A stretch of 64,000 nt of DNA from an uncultured Pseudomonadales bacterium (GCA_937775265.1 CALKBV010000010.1:158397-222396); one strand, 5' to 3'. Positions 44,007 to 53,414 are shown, counted from the stretch's first letter. Notes: generated from the letters alone by a model not told the origin. Translations and numbers: made by a program.

Positions 44007-46611
44007 CGAGTATCGATCGAGGGCTTGAAAATGTTGCCAGTAGTGCGGGTAGTGACACCAGGGTTAGGAAAATCAGGCTGGTTAACGCGATGGTGAGTAG
44101 TATGCCGATTGAGTAAATTCCCTGATGGGAAGAAAAGCTGAGTGCACAGAAGGTCCCGAGCGTTGTTAGGTTGCTCAGAAACACAGCCTTTGGAGTACTG
44201 GAATGCACAAGCGCTTCAACATTCTTCGACTGGTGGAACCTCTTCACGATATGAATGCCGTTATCTACCCCGAGTCCAAATATCAAGGGGATAACAACAA
44301 CATTCGCCATATTGAGCGGCAGGTCAATCAACACTGAAACACTTAGTGTCAGCATTGCGGTCATCGCCAGTGGAATGAAAACGAGAATCGAATCCACCAG
44401 GCTGCGCAGAGTAATCAGAAGAATGAGAAATATCAGCGAGACTGCGATCAGGATGGCGGTTTGGAAGGCGGTGATAACAATATCACCAATCCCCAGATCA
44501 AGGACTGGTCTACCGGTGATTTCAGGTACTACCGCCATCACGTCGGTCGTGAACCGGCGCATGGCTTCGACCGGTACAACGTCCTCGGCAGGTGTGATTG
44601 ACACCAGAGCTCTGCCATCTTTGGCGATCAGTCGTTGCTGGAGTGCCTCGGGCAGGTGCTCCAGTGTTACCTGTTCGGGCTCCAGCGCAGTCTTGAGCCA
44701 TTCAATTTCACTTTTTATAGGTGGCACAATCAGCTCAGAGTAGAGCGCGCGGGTATCCGAAGATGCCTTTTGCAGGTCGCTTACAGCCTTTTGCAAGCGG
44801 GTGAGGGCAGCCTCCAGTTCAGGGCTGTTGTTGCTAATACCTGGGCCTGGACCGGGGTTTTGTAGCCTGTTCTGCAGACTGGTGTTAATGCTGGAAAGCA
44901 TGAGCTGTAAATTTCCGTCACCCCAGGTGACCGAGGCCGGTGGTGGTGCAAACAGCGAATCCAGGAAAAATCGCGCGTCTTCCAGAATGTAGAGATTCTC
45001 CTCCTGGTCTACCGGTAGATAGTCCGTGGGCGTTTTTACCTCGGAAACAACCGCCAGTCCCTCGAGCATTTCCCGGGTATTGTTAGCCGCGTCCAGGTCA
45101 TCGGCCACGTAGGTTAAGGCGAAATCGGTGATGATGTCTTCACGTTGAAGCTCTATTAAGGTCGCCATGGCCTCAGATTTAGGGTCTTTTAGAGACAGTG
45201 TGCTGTAGTCGAACTGGGCCTGGGTCGCAATCAAGGCCAGAACTACCGCTGCGCCAAATGTGATGTATGAAGTCCGTTTCGAGTTTTTTGCGACGGCTCG
45301 CGATAGCAGGCTCGCGAAGGAAATTTCGGTCGCAGGGCGTGGATCACCGGATACTGCGAAAAAGGCTGGAATCAGGGTAAGACTCAACACAACCGCTATG
45401 ATCATGCCGCCGCCTGAAATGATGCCCATCTCACCAAGGCCGATGTATTCCGTTGGTACAAAAGCGAGAAAGCCGATAGCCGAAGTGACACCACACAACA
45501 TGATGGCAGGGCCAAGCTCCGTGCCGGTTTCAATCAACGCGCTCTTTTTATCAAGGCGGAGCCGGGCTTCCTGGAACTTGAGGCACAGGTGAACCGCAAA
45601 ATCCACACCGAGGCCAATAAACATCACCAGGAAAATAATAGAGATTGTGTTGTACTGACCAATAGCGATCATGGCAAAAGCGGCCGTCCAGATCAGTCCG
45701 ATAATCATGGTGAGATAGACCGCTGCGACAATCCACATGGAGCGAATGCCCCAGGCCAGCACGAAGACCAGAATAACCAGAGCCAGGGTGCCTGCAAGTT
45801 GGGCGCTGTCCAGCGCGCTCACAATCTCCTGGTGTTCCAGTGGCACTTGCCCTGTCAGGCGAATGGTTACATCGTCGCGATAAGGGTGTGAGAGGCCGGC
45901 GATGGTTGATTGTAGCGCTTCGATGATCTTCGCATTGGGTAGGTCTTCGCCAAAATTTTGCTGACCTTGAATAAAAATGACCTGATAGAAGGTGTCGTCC
46001 TCAACCTGGAAAAGTTCGTCCCTCCATGAAATGGGTTTTGAGTCGCCAGTCAGTGCCTGTTCTGCGGCCGAACTCAGGGCATCCAACATGCGGGTAAACC
46101 CGGTTGGTAAGGTTTCGTTTGAATTCAGGGCATCTAGTACCAGTTGTAGTACTGACCGAAGGGAGTCGTCGGTTGCGACAGCGGTCAGGAAAGGCTGCGC
46201 GTCTGCAAGTTTCGAGATAGTGTCGTTGAGAGTGTCCGGTTCAAGATAGAGCAGGGCGTGCTCCTGGACGAACTGGTCGGACGCCGGGCTGTAGACGGTT
46301 CGAAACACACTGCCATTTTCCCTTATTTGGCTGGCGAGGTGCGCGGCGACAATCGATACCTGGTTCGGTTTGTTGCCACTGACAACGACAAAGGTATTTT
46401 GGTCATATTGAGGAAAGGTATTAAGGAACGCCCTGTTCACCTGCTTCCAGTGAGTATCCTGGCGGATGAGAAGCGAGTTATCTGAATTCATGCTAAACGC
46501 TGCGATAGCGTAATAACCGGCACCGATGGTCAGGAGCATCGTGATCGCCATGACCAGACCAGCGCGATTCGATATCCAGGTAATCCAGGCGGTTAAGAAG
46601 GGGGTTAACAT
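43987..46611 (-). CDS. RND/MMPL-family transporter (HpnN-like)
   Basis: 874 residues with 12 predicted helices in two repeats. Two MMPL/SSD-like domains are seen, each with a large periplasmic loop (~50-240 and ~450-690). Membrane stretches include IIFLVMFIGLGVDFAVHLCLKF and VVIPLIFGLGVDNGIHIVKRF, the matching GxGVD motifs of both repeats. It resembles HpnN, which exports hopanoids, and the lipid exporters of actinobacteria. Followed on the minus strand after MlaC-like; the two genes are 3 bp apart. Confidence 0.9.
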   Translation of the reverse strand: MLTPFLTAWITWISNRAGLVMAITMLLTIGAGYYAIAAFSMNSDNSLLIRQDTHWKQVNRAFLNTFPQYDQNTFVVVSGNKPNQVSIVAAHLASQIRENGSVFRTVYSPASDQFVQEHALLYLEPDTLNDTISKLADAQPFLTAVATDDSLRSVLQLVLDALNSNETLPTGFTRMLDALSSAAEQALTGDSKPISWRDELFQVEDDTFYQVIFIQGQQNFGEDLPNAKIIEALQSTIAGLSHPYRDDVTIRLTGQVPLEHQEIVSALDSAQLAGTLALVILVFVLAWGIRSMWIVAAVYLTMIIGLIWTAAFAMIAIGQYNTISIIFLVMFIGLGVDFAVHLCLKFQEARLRLDKKSALIETGTELGPAIMLCGVTSAIGFLAFVPTEYIGLGEMGIISGGGMIIAVVLSLTLIPAFFAVSGDPRPATEISFASLLSRAVAKNSKRTSYITFGAAVVLALIATQAQFDYSTLSLKDPKSEAMATLIELQREDIITDFALTYVADDLDAANNTREMLEGLAVVSEVKTPTDYLPVDQEENLYILEDARFFLDSLFAPPPASVTWGDGNLQLMLSSINTSLQNRLQNPGPGPGISNNSPELEAALTRLQKAVSDLQKASSDTRALYSELIVPPIKSEIEWLKTALEPEQVTLEHLPEALQQRLIAKDGRALVSITPAEDVVPVEAMRRFTTDVMAVVPEITGRPVLDLGIGDIVITAFQTAILIAVSLIFLILLITLRSLVDSILVFIPLAMTAMLTLSVSVLIDLPLNMANVVVIPLIFGLGVDNGIHIVKRFHQSKNVEALVHSSTPKAVFLSNLTTLGTFCALSFSSHQGIYSIGILLTIALTSLIFLTLVSLPALLATFSSPRSILAKEQKV

Positions 46612-46614
46612 GGA

Positions 46615-47271
46615 CTATTCGTCTTGTTCTGCCGCGTTGGCAGCTATATTCGACGATATCTCTTGCCGGACTGACTCCAGGCCACCCTTTTTGAACATAG
46701 CAGAGTAATTTGAGCGCTTTAGCGACAGGTCACTGACCCCGTTGGCGACGATGTCGTAGATCCTCCAGGTGCCGTCCTCTTGTTGTAACTGGTAGTCCAG
46801 AGTGACAGTTTCTGTGCTGGTTTCGAGAATCGACTTTACCCGATTGCGGTTCGTCGCGATGGTTTCCGTGGTCGTGATGCTAAATACCTGTCCATTGTCT
46901 TCTTTGAATCGCGAAGCATAGGTCGAGCTCACCAGGTCCTTCAGCAGGGCCTGGAAGCGGGCTTGATCCTCAGCGTTAAGCGAACGCCAATGTCGTCCCA
47001 GTGATATTCGCGCGATGGTGTGAATTTGGAAGTGATCGGTTACTGCCGGTTCAACAACGCTAAGCCTTTGCTCATAGGAGCTACTTTTCATGGCGGTAAT
47101 GAGGGCCGCGTGAAATGCTGTTACGACGTCAGAGGGGACCGTATCAGCGTAACAGGGGACGCCGCCCAGCGTTACCCAAAGACTGGCTAGTACGAGGCTT
47201 GTAACAACCCTAAACTGTTTTATGTTTTTCAACAAACTCAATGACTTCAAGGTTAAATCCAGAAATTGCAT
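46615..47271 (-). CDS. MlaC/HpnM-like periplasmic lipid-binding protein
   Basis: About 218 residues if started at 47271, which runs 62 bp into ribBA. A TTG at 47232 gives a clean signal peptide (KNIKQFRVVTSLVLASLW, cleaved after CYA) and is the better choice. The mature part is the Ttg2D/MlaC toluene-tolerance fold (ISLGRHWRSLNAEDQARFQALLKDLVSSTYASRF, DGTWRIYDIVANGVSDLSLKRSNY). MlaC-type proteins ferry phospholipids or hopanoids across the periplasm. Here it is followed immediately by the RND gene, like hpnM-hpnN. Confidence 0.92.
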   Translation of the reverse strand: MQFLDLTLKSLSLLKNIKQFRVVTSLVLASLWVTLGGVPCYADTVPSDVVTAFHAALITAMKSSSYEQRLSVVEPAVTDHFQIHTIARISLGRHWRSLNAEDQARFQALLKDLVSSTYASRFKEDNGQVFSITTTETIATNRNRVKSILETSTETVTLDYQLQQEDGTWRIYDIVANGVSDLSLKRSNYSAMFKKGGLESVRQEISSNIAANAAEQDE

Positions 47272-48331
47272 TAAAACGAGTTGGTGAACTGAGCAGACGC
47301 ATTTTACTCACCCCGACATCCCTTAGTATCTGGGACCCGGTACCCACAACTCGATAACCTCCAGCCTCATTGGTATGACGCTGGACAGGTGGAACCTCGG
47401 GGAAATGCTGTACATGACTCAACTCATCGGCCTGGTGAAATTCCTGTCCAACCAGCACCACGACACCGGATCCTGCTTCGGCGATGTATGCCATTGAATC
47501 AGACAGCGACCATGTGCTTTCATGCCCAGGGCGCGTCGTATTAAGTATGTCTCTGAGTGTATTAAGTACCTGCACCCTGACCAGACAGGGTTGCTCCTCG
47601 CTAATTTCGCCCTTTACCAGTGCGTAATGGACACATTCAGAGATATTATCTTTGTAAGTATGGAGTTCGAACTCTCCTTGATGCGTTGTTACCTGCTTGG
47701 TATCGATTCGTTCAATAGTCGTGTCGTACAGGTTGCGATATTGGATGAGGTCGGCGATGGTGCCGATTTTGATACCGTGTTTCTCGGCGAATACTTCCAG
47801 TTCCGGTCGCTGGGCCATGGTGCCATCTTCATTCATGACTTCAACAATCACTGAGGCAGGTTCATAACCTGATATTCGAGCCAGGTCGCAACCCGCTTCA
47901 GTATGCCCGGCTCGAGTCAACACACCGCCGCGCTTGGCAATAAGGGGGAATATATGACCAGGTTGGACCAGATCGTCTGCTCGGGCATTCTTCGCGACGG
48001 CAGTTCGAACTGTTTTGGCTCTGTCAGCAGCGGATATGCCTGTCGTTATGCCTTCTGCAGCTTCAATTGAAACAGTGAAGTTGGTTTCGTGCATTGAGCC
48101 ATTGTTATCTACCATCAGAGGTATTTTAAGTTGCTGGGCCCTTTGTTCAGTGACGGTCAGGCATATCAGCCCGCAGGCATGCCTGGCAAAAAAGGTAATG
48201 TGTTCAGGCGTAATCACGTCAGCAGCGATGATGAGGTCGCCTTCGTTCTCGCGATTTTCGTCGTCCATCATAAGGACCATCTTTCCCTGACGAAAGTCTT
48301 CGAGTATTTCTTCAACCGTGTTGATGGGCAC
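47210..48331 (-). CDS. ribB: 3,4-dihydroxy-2-butanone-4-phosphate synthase with degenerate GTP cyclohydrolase II domain
   Basis: 373 residues from GTG 48331, with AGGT upstream. The N-terminal ~200 residues are RibB with DDENRENEGDLI, HACGLICLTVT and RAGHTEAGCDLARI, making the xylene precursor of riboflavin from ribulose-5-phosphate. The C-terminal half aligns with RibA, but the zinc cysteines (usually in a CLTGDALxSxxCDC-type stretch) are absent; the region reads VRVQVLNTLRDILN. So GTP cyclohydrolase activity is not expected here and another ribA is needed. It is divergent from glcD across 122 bp. Confidence 0.93.
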   Translation of the reverse strand: MPINTVEEILEDFRQGKMVLMMDDENRENEGDLIIAADVITPEHITFFARHACGLICLTVTEQRAQQLKIPLMVDNNGSMHETNFTVSIEAAEGITTGISAADRAKTVRTAVAKNARADDLVQPGHIFPLIAKRGGVLTRAGHTEAGCDLARISGYEPASVIVEVMNEDGTMAQRPELEVFAEKHGIKIGTIADLIQYRNLYDTTIERIDTKQVTTHQGEFELHTYKDNISECVHYALVKGEISEEQPCLVRVQVLNTLRDILNTTRPGHESTWSLSDSMAYIAEAGSGVVVLVGQEFHQADELSHVQHFPEVPPVQRHTNEAGGYRVVGTGSQILRDVGVSKMRLLSSPTRFNAISGFNLEVIEFVEKHKTV

Positions 48332-48453
48332 TGGTTACCTCAGGCTGTAGGAAAATAAGTGGCGATTATACCGTAAAGCCTGATCCTAAGGAGTTCGTAC
48401 CAATCAAGGCCCGCGCCCGTATAATGTGGCATTCGCAGCAATGACTTTGCCAT

Positions 48454-49908
48454 ATGCCGATCAATAATCAAGACTTTATTAAACGTCTACGCGCCATTAC
48501 GAGTGACATCATCACCGATGAAGAGCGGCTCGCTGTCTATGAATCAGATGGCCTTACAGCTAAGAAACAGCTGCCTGGGGTTGTTGTGATCCCGGATACC
48601 ATCGAACAGGTGCAGGCTATTACTGCTTTATGTCAATCCTGTGAAGTGCCGTTAGTTCCCCGGGGCGCTGGTACGGGTCTATCGGGTGGAGCTATGCCCC
48701 ACCATGAAGGGGTGCTTTTGGTGATGGCCCGTTTTAACCAGGTACTGGACGTCGATACTTCCACGCGAACTGCCACGGTGCAGCCGGGAGTGACCAATCT
48801 TGCTATCTCGGAGGCCGTATCTAATCTTGGTTTGTACTATGCCCCGGATCCATCCTCACAAATAGCCTGCACGATTGGTGGTAACGTCGCGGAAAACTCT
48901 GGCGGTGTTCACTGCCTGAAATACGGATTAACTGTGCACAATGTGAAACAGTTAAAAGTTGTGCTCCCGGGTGGTGAACTAATGGTCGTGGGAGGGAAGG
49001 GGTACGACACCCCTGGATATGATCTTTTGGCGCTCATGCATGGCTCAGAAGGAATGCTCGGGATTGTTGTCGAAGTCATCGTTCAGTTATTGCCGAAGCC
49101 GCCTGATGTTGCCGTCATTATGGCGGCATTCTCTAATGTGATTGATGCGGCAAACAGTGTCTCAGGTGTGATCAGTGCGGGGTTGCTACCCGCGGGACTG
49201 GAAATGATGGACAAGCTGGCGATCCAGGCAGCGGAGTCTTTTGTTGGCGCAGGTTATCCCGAAGCGGCAGAAGCAATGCTGCTCTGCGAACTTGACGGTT
49301 CGCTGGAAGAGCTGGAAGAGCTGATTGAATCCGTTCGGGCTGTGTTCGAAAGCAATGGCTGCATTACCTTTACGGTGGCCTTCGATGCGCTAGAACGGCA
49401 GAAACTCTGGCTTGGCCGGAAAGCGGCATTTCCCGCGGTCGGCAGGATCGCCCCGGATTACTATTGTATGGACGGTACGATACCAAGGCGCGAACTCGCG
49501 AATGTATTGCAGGCCATTACTGATTTGTCTCATAAGTATGAGTTACAGGTCGCCAACGTATTTCATGCCGCTGATGGCAATCTGCACCCGCTGATTCTTT
49601 ACGATGCGAATGACGGCGATCAACTGACACGAGCAGAAGCATTTGGCAGTGAAATCCTGGCGCTCTGTCTTGAAAAGGGCGGCACCATCACGGGCGAGCA
49701 CGGAGTTGGTATCGAGAAAATCAACGAGATGTGCCTGCAGTTTAACCGCGATGAACTTGGTATTTTTCACGGTATTAAAAATGCATTTGATCACTACGGG
49801 ATACTGAATCCGGGAAAAGGAATACCAACTTTAAGTCGATGTGCAGAGTTTGGTGCGATGCACGTTCATAGAGGGGAAGAAAGATTCCCTCACCTGGATA
49901 GATTCTGA
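48454..49908 (+). CDS. glcD: glycolate oxidase subunit GlcD
   Basis: 484 residues, FAD-linked oxidase of the VAO/PCMH fold. The PCMH domain has VPLVPRGAGTGLSGGAMPHHEGV and PDPSSQIACTIGGNVAENSGG. The C-terminal cap ends GITEHGVG-like (TITGEHGVGIEKI). Oxidises glycolate to glyoxylate with GlcE and GlcF, electrons entering the respiratory chain. Glycolate is an abundant algal exudate. TGATG overlap with glcE. Confidence 0.96.
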   Translation: MPINNQDFIKRLRAITSDIITDEERLAVYESDGLTAKKQLPGVVVIPDTIEQVQAITALCQSCEVPLVPRGAGTGLSGGAMPHHEGVLLVMARFNQVLDVDTSTRTATVQPGVTNLAISEAVSNLGLYYAPDPSSQIACTIGGNVAENSGGVHCLKYGLTVHNVKQLKVVLPGGELMVVGGKGYDTPGYDLLALMHGSEGMLGIVVEVIVQLLPKPPDVAVIMAAFSNVIDAANSVSGVISAGLLPAGLEMMDKLAIQAAESFVGAGYPEAAEAMLLCELDGSLEELEELIESVRAVFESNGCITFTVAFDALERQKLWLGRKAAFPAVGRIAPDYYCMDGTIPRRELANVLQAITDLSHKYELQVANVFHAADGNLHPLILYDANDGDQLTRAEAFGSEILALCLEKGGTITGEHGVGIEKINEMCLQFNRDELGIFHGIKNAFDHYGILNPGKGIPTLSRCAEFGAMHVHRGEERFPHLDRF

Positions 49909-50960
49909 TGGAAGGGATAGACGCGTTCGCGGAGTCGATAAAAAAAGCTGGAAGCGACGGCAGCCCAATCCAGATAAAAGGTGGGGGAACCAAAGGCTTC
50001 CTGGGCTATGTTGCCGAAGGACTGCAGGTCCTTACAACGCAGTCCTACGCAGGCGTGCTTGATTACCACCCTGCTGAATTGATCGTTCGGGTTAAGGCAG
50101 GCACCCCAGTAGGCACTTTGGACAATCTTCTTCGGTCTGAGGGCCAGATGTTGGCATTTGACCCGCCCGTGCACGATGCGACATCAACCATAGGGGGCGT
50201 TGTTAGCGCCGGGCTTTCAGGTTCTGCGCGGCCTTATCGTGGTGCGGCAAGGGACCACCTGTTAGGAGCGGGTATGGTGCTGCATGATGGCGCGTACTGC
50301 GAATTTGGTGGTCAGGTGATGAAGAATGTGGCGGGGTACGACGTGTCGCGACTGGTTTGTGGTGCTTATGGAACGTTGGGTTTGCTAGCTGATTTAAGCC
50401 TAAAGGTTGTTCCTGCGCCCGAACTGGAGAAAACAATCACTCGGGAATGCTCCAGCGATGTGGCGCGCGAGACAGTCAAGTTATTATGCAACAGGGTTAG
50501 TTCCCTAAGTGCGAGTTGTTACTCCGGTGGCACTCTCAGTGTGCGATTGTCCGGTAATGAACAGGCAGTAAAGGCAACAGAAGAAATGCTCGAGGGTAAC
50601 CTGGGAGACAACGCTTTCTGGGAGCAACTCGATGCGCAGGCACTTCCCGCATTTCAAAATGCAGTGGATGTCTGGCGGTTATCTACCGATGCTGATGAAC
50701 CATTGTTCGATTATGATTTTGCAATATTGGATTGGGGGTTCGCCCAGCGCTGGTTGTTCGACCCGAAATCGGATCCACGAGTTGGCTATGCAGGGTCCGG
50801 GCACTGGACCAGAGTCCGGCATGATAAAGACCGATTTGAAGCAGAGGTATTTCAACCTTTGTCGGCCCTGGAATTCGCGCTTCATCGTAGACTTAAATCC
50901 ACTTTTGATCCTGGTGGCATTTTTAACCCAGGGCGTATGTATCGTAAGGAAGGCCTCTAG
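49908..50960 (+). CDS. glcE: glycolate oxidase subunit GlcE
   Basis: 350 residues, smaller FAD-binding PCMH subunit (DYHPAELIVRVKAGTPVGTLDNLL, TIGGVVSAGLSGSARPYRGAARDHLLG). It completes the FAD site of GlcDEF. ATG 49908 overlaps the glcD stop by one base and its stop overlaps the glcF start (TAGTG), so the three are translated as a unit. Confidence 0.95.
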   Translation: MEGIDAFAESIKKAGSDGSPIQIKGGGTKGFLGYVAEGLQVLTTQSYAGVLDYHPAELIVRVKAGTPVGTLDNLLRSEGQMLAFDPPVHDATSTIGGVVSAGLSGSARPYRGAARDHLLGAGMVLHDGAYCEFGGQVMKNVAGYDVSRLVCGAYGTLGLLADLSLKVVPAPELEKTITRECSSDVARETVKLLCNRVSSLSASCYSGGTLSVRLSGNEQAVKATEEMLEGNLGDNAFWEQLDAQALPAFQNAVDVWRLSTDADEPLFDYDFAILDWGFAQRWLFDPKSDPRVGYAGSGHWTRVRHDKDRFEAEVFQPLSALEFALHRRLKSTFDPGGIFNPGRMYRKEGL

Positions 50961-52153
50961 TGCAGACCAATATCCATCCAGACCTGATCGCGCTGCCCAA
51001 AGTACAAGAGGCGGATGCCATACTCCGAAAATGTGTGCACTGCGGGTTTTGTACAGCCACTTGTCCAACCTATCAATTGCTCGGCGATGAACTAGACGGA
51101 CCTCGCGGGCGCATCTACCTCATCAAAAATTTGCTGGAAGAAAACACCATCTCTGATGACAGTATTGTTCATCTGGATCGTTGTCTGACGTGTCGCGCTT
51201 GTGAGACAACCTGTCCTTCCGGGGTGGAGTACGGCCGGCTTCTCGATATCGGCCGGGAGTTTGTGCAGGACCATGCAAACCGGTCGCTTCGATCACGCCT
51301 GTTAACGTTCGCGCTTCGGCTGGTTGTACCGCGACCATTCCTGTTTGCGCCTCTATTGACGTTAGGGCAGTTTTTCAGGCCACTGCTGCCAGCCTTTATA
51401 CAGAGTCATGTCCCGATCAAAATGCCGGTCTTGCATCAGGTCGAGCCCGTCATAGGTGCGAACGTTGTTCTGTTGTCAGGTTGTGTCCAGTCTGCTGCGA
51501 CACCTAATGTGGTTGCCTCTTTATTGAAGGTCCTGCATCACCAGGGTATGGATGCGGAAGTTTTCCATGAAGGCTGTTGTGGTGCGTTGGATTATCACTT
51601 GTCTGCGCATGAAGCCGGTATGCAGCGAATGAAAGCCGTTATCGATCAACTGTATCCGCGTATTGATCACATTGACTACATTGTTTCCTCAGCGACCGGT
51701 TGCGGTGTAACGATCAGGGATTACCCGGAAATTCTGCAATATGACGCTGAATATCGTGACAAGGCGAGCGCGATTGTAGACAAGTTAGTTGATCCCATTG
51801 AAATAGTTAGCGGTGAGGCAATAGAAGTAACAACGACGCGGGTAGCAGTGCATACGCCCTGTTCGATGCAACACGGGCTTGGTCTGACCGGTGCTGTTGA
51901 AAAACTACTCGGTGATATTGGATTTGACATTACTCCTCACAGAGAGGGGCATCTTTGCTGCGGTTCTGCGGGAACTTACTCGGTTCTGCAGCCTGAACTT
52001 TCACAGCAACTCAAAGCGCGAAAGCTGAATGTTCTGGGCGAAGGGAAACCGGACGTTATCGTGACGGCTAATGTAGGCTGTCAGTTACAGCTAAAAGAGG
52101 GCGCGAACGTCCCCGTGATGCATTGGCTCGAGTTGCTCGCAGAGCAGATCTAG
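50960..52153 (+). CDS. glcF: glycolate oxidase iron-sulfur subunit GlcF
   Basis: 397 residues from GTG 50960, with AAGGAAGG upstream. Two 4Fe-4S motifs: CVHCGFCTATCP and CLTCRACETTCP. Two CCG-type cysteine-rich domains follow (GCCGALDYH, HLCCGSAGTY). It passes electrons from the flavin subunits to quinone. End of the glcDEF operon, overlapping DUF1330 by four bases on the opposite strand. Confidence 0.96.
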   Translation: MQTNIHPDLIALPKVQEADAILRKCVHCGFCTATCPTYQLLGDELDGPRGRIYLIKNLLEENTISDDSIVHLDRCLTCRACETTCPSGVEYGRLLDIGREFVQDHANRSLRSRLLTFALRLVVPRPFLFAPLLTLGQFFRPLLPAFIQSHVPIKMPVLHQVEPVIGANVVLLSGCVQSAATPNVVASLLKVLHHQGMDAEVFHEGCCGALDYHLSAHEAGMQRMKAVIDQLYPRIDHIDYIVSSATGCGVTIRDYPEILQYDAEYRDKASAIVDKLVDPIEIVSGEAIEVTTTRVAVHTPCSMQHGLGLTGAVEKLLGDIGFDITPHREGHLCCGSAGTYSVLQPELSQQLKARKLNVLGEGKPDVIVTANVGCQLQLKEGANVPVMHWLELLAEQI

Positions 52154-52437
52154 AAGCCTTTCAGTAATACGATGTTGCCATTGCTTGAAGCGAACCGGTG
52201 TTGGGCGAGTGTTTGGTACGCCTCTGATTGATACCAGGCCATGGCGCTTTCCTCTGACGGAAACTCGATCAACACCGTTCTGGAAACCGGCCATTTTCCT
52301 TCAATGAGTTTCGGTGCTTCGTCAACAGAGAGCATTTTACCGTCGTACTGGCTGAAAATTTCCATGAACCCAGCCTCGTACTTCGAATACTCCTCTCGGT
52401 CATCGATATCAATTCGTGCGATTAAATAATGGGTCAT
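52150..52437 (-). CDS. DUF1330 protein
   Basis: 95 residues of the dimeric alpha/beta-barrel type. YLIARIDIDDREEYSKYEAGFMEIF and VEFPSEESAMAWYQSEAYQTL-like stretches identify DUF1330. Role unknown; such proteins often sit beside enzymes they stabilise. Coupled by overlapping stop-start (ATGA) to the transcarbamylase. Confidence 0.92.
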   Translation of the reverse strand: MTHYLIARIDIDDREEYSKYEAGFMEIFSQYDGKMLSVDEAPKLIEGKWPVSRTVLIEFPSEESAMAWYQSEAYQTLAQHRFASSNGNIVLLKGF

Positions 52438-53375
52438 GTTGAAATTATCCCCGCCTGATCATAAAGCCACCAGAGTAGCCCCTTTTGGGCATGCAGGCGA
52501 TTTTCGGCTTGTTCGAAGATGATGGACCGCGAGTCGCGGACCATCTCGGGTGTTATCTCGTAGCCATCATGTATTGGCATGTCGTGCATGATTTTGCAGT
52601 CGATATCTCTTACCAGAGCCTCGTTGATCTGGTAGGGCGCCATTTGCTTTACGCGGGCTTCTTTTTCATCCTTGAAGTCCGGGTTGTTGAAATACTGCAT
52701 ATCGATCCAGGTGTCCGTGTAGACAAAGTCGGCAGAAGCGATAACTTCTTTCGGGTCGGTGACGTGCTGAATTCGATCTGATGAACGGATGATGGACTGA
52801 ATATCTGCATCCAGGCTTTCACCATTGTCATCGTTTTCAGGGGTCGCGATCGATAGCTGAATTCCGAGTTTGCTGCAGATCACAGCAAGAGAGTTGGATA
52901 CGTTGTTCTGGACCCCTACATAGACCAGGTGCGCTGAGGACAGGTCGCCATCGTAGTGCTCGGAGACCGTCAGGATGTCCGTCAGGGCCTGGCACGGATG
53001 GAATTTTTCACAGCATCCATTGATCACGGGTACCTGACTGGCAGCGATAATTTTTTCCAGGTCCGAGTGGTGCATTAACCGCGCCATGATGCAGCTGACA
53101 TTGCGCGAAAGGTATTCGGTTTCGTATTCGATTCCGGATAAAACAAAGTTCGAAGTCATCCAGTCGACAAAAATGGCGTGGCCACCGAGTTCCGTCATGG
53201 CGACTTCAAAAGACACCCGGGTTCTGGTGCTGGTTTTCTGGAACAGCATGGCGAGGGATTCGCCCGCGAGCAACTGGTTGTGAGCTTTCGGATTAGCCTT
53301 GATGGTTGCAGCGCGTTCCAGAATATCCTGAATCTCTTCCGTGCTGAGGTCTTTAAGGTTAGGTATGTGTCTCAT
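52434..53375 (-). CDS. carbamoyltransferase of the OTCase family with altered acceptor-site motifs
   Basis: 313 residues from ATG 53375; a TTG two codons earlier is unlikely. Carbamoyl-phosphate site is intact: STRTR at 49-53 and HPCQ at 126-129. The amino acid half keeps NNVSNSL but reads DTWIDMQ (221-227) where ornithine enzymes have DxWxSMG, and HDMP (264-267) where they have HCLP. The Cys and Ser normally holding ornithine are both Asp. So the acceptor may not be ornithine. A stem with a T10 tract sits just before the start. No other arg gene is close. Confidence 0.85.
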   Translation of the reverse strand: MRHIPNLKDLSTEEIQDILERAATIKANPKAHNQLLAGESLAMLFQKTSTRTRVSFEVAMTELGGHAIFVDWMTSNFVLSGIEYETEYLSRNVSCIMARLMHHSDLEKIIAASQVPVINGCCEKFHPCQALTDILTVSEHYDGDLSSAHLVYVGVQNNVSNSLAVICSKLGIQLSIATPENDDNGESLDADIQSIIRSSDRIQHVTDPKEVIASADFVYTDTWIDMQYFNNPDFKDEKEARVKQMAPYQINEALVRDIDCKIMHDMPIHDGYEITPEMVRDSRSIIFEQAENRLHAQKGLLWWLYDQAGIIST

Positions 53376-53386
53376 TTCCAAAATCC

Positions 53387-53414
53387 AAAAAAAAAAGCCG
53401 GCTAGGCGGGCTTT
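53387..53414 (-). terminator. leader terminator/attenuator before the transcarbamylase
   Basis: On the minus strand AAAGCC pairs with GGCTTT over a 9-nt loop and is followed by ten T's, ending about 11 bases before ATG 53375. No gene lies upstream on that strand for 1 kb, so the stem would act inside the leader and not as an upstream terminator. Confidence 0.5.

Noticed and set aside
48332..48453. FMN riboswitch before ribBA
   Set aside because: The gap is 122 bp and none of the conserved RFN-element stretches was recognised.
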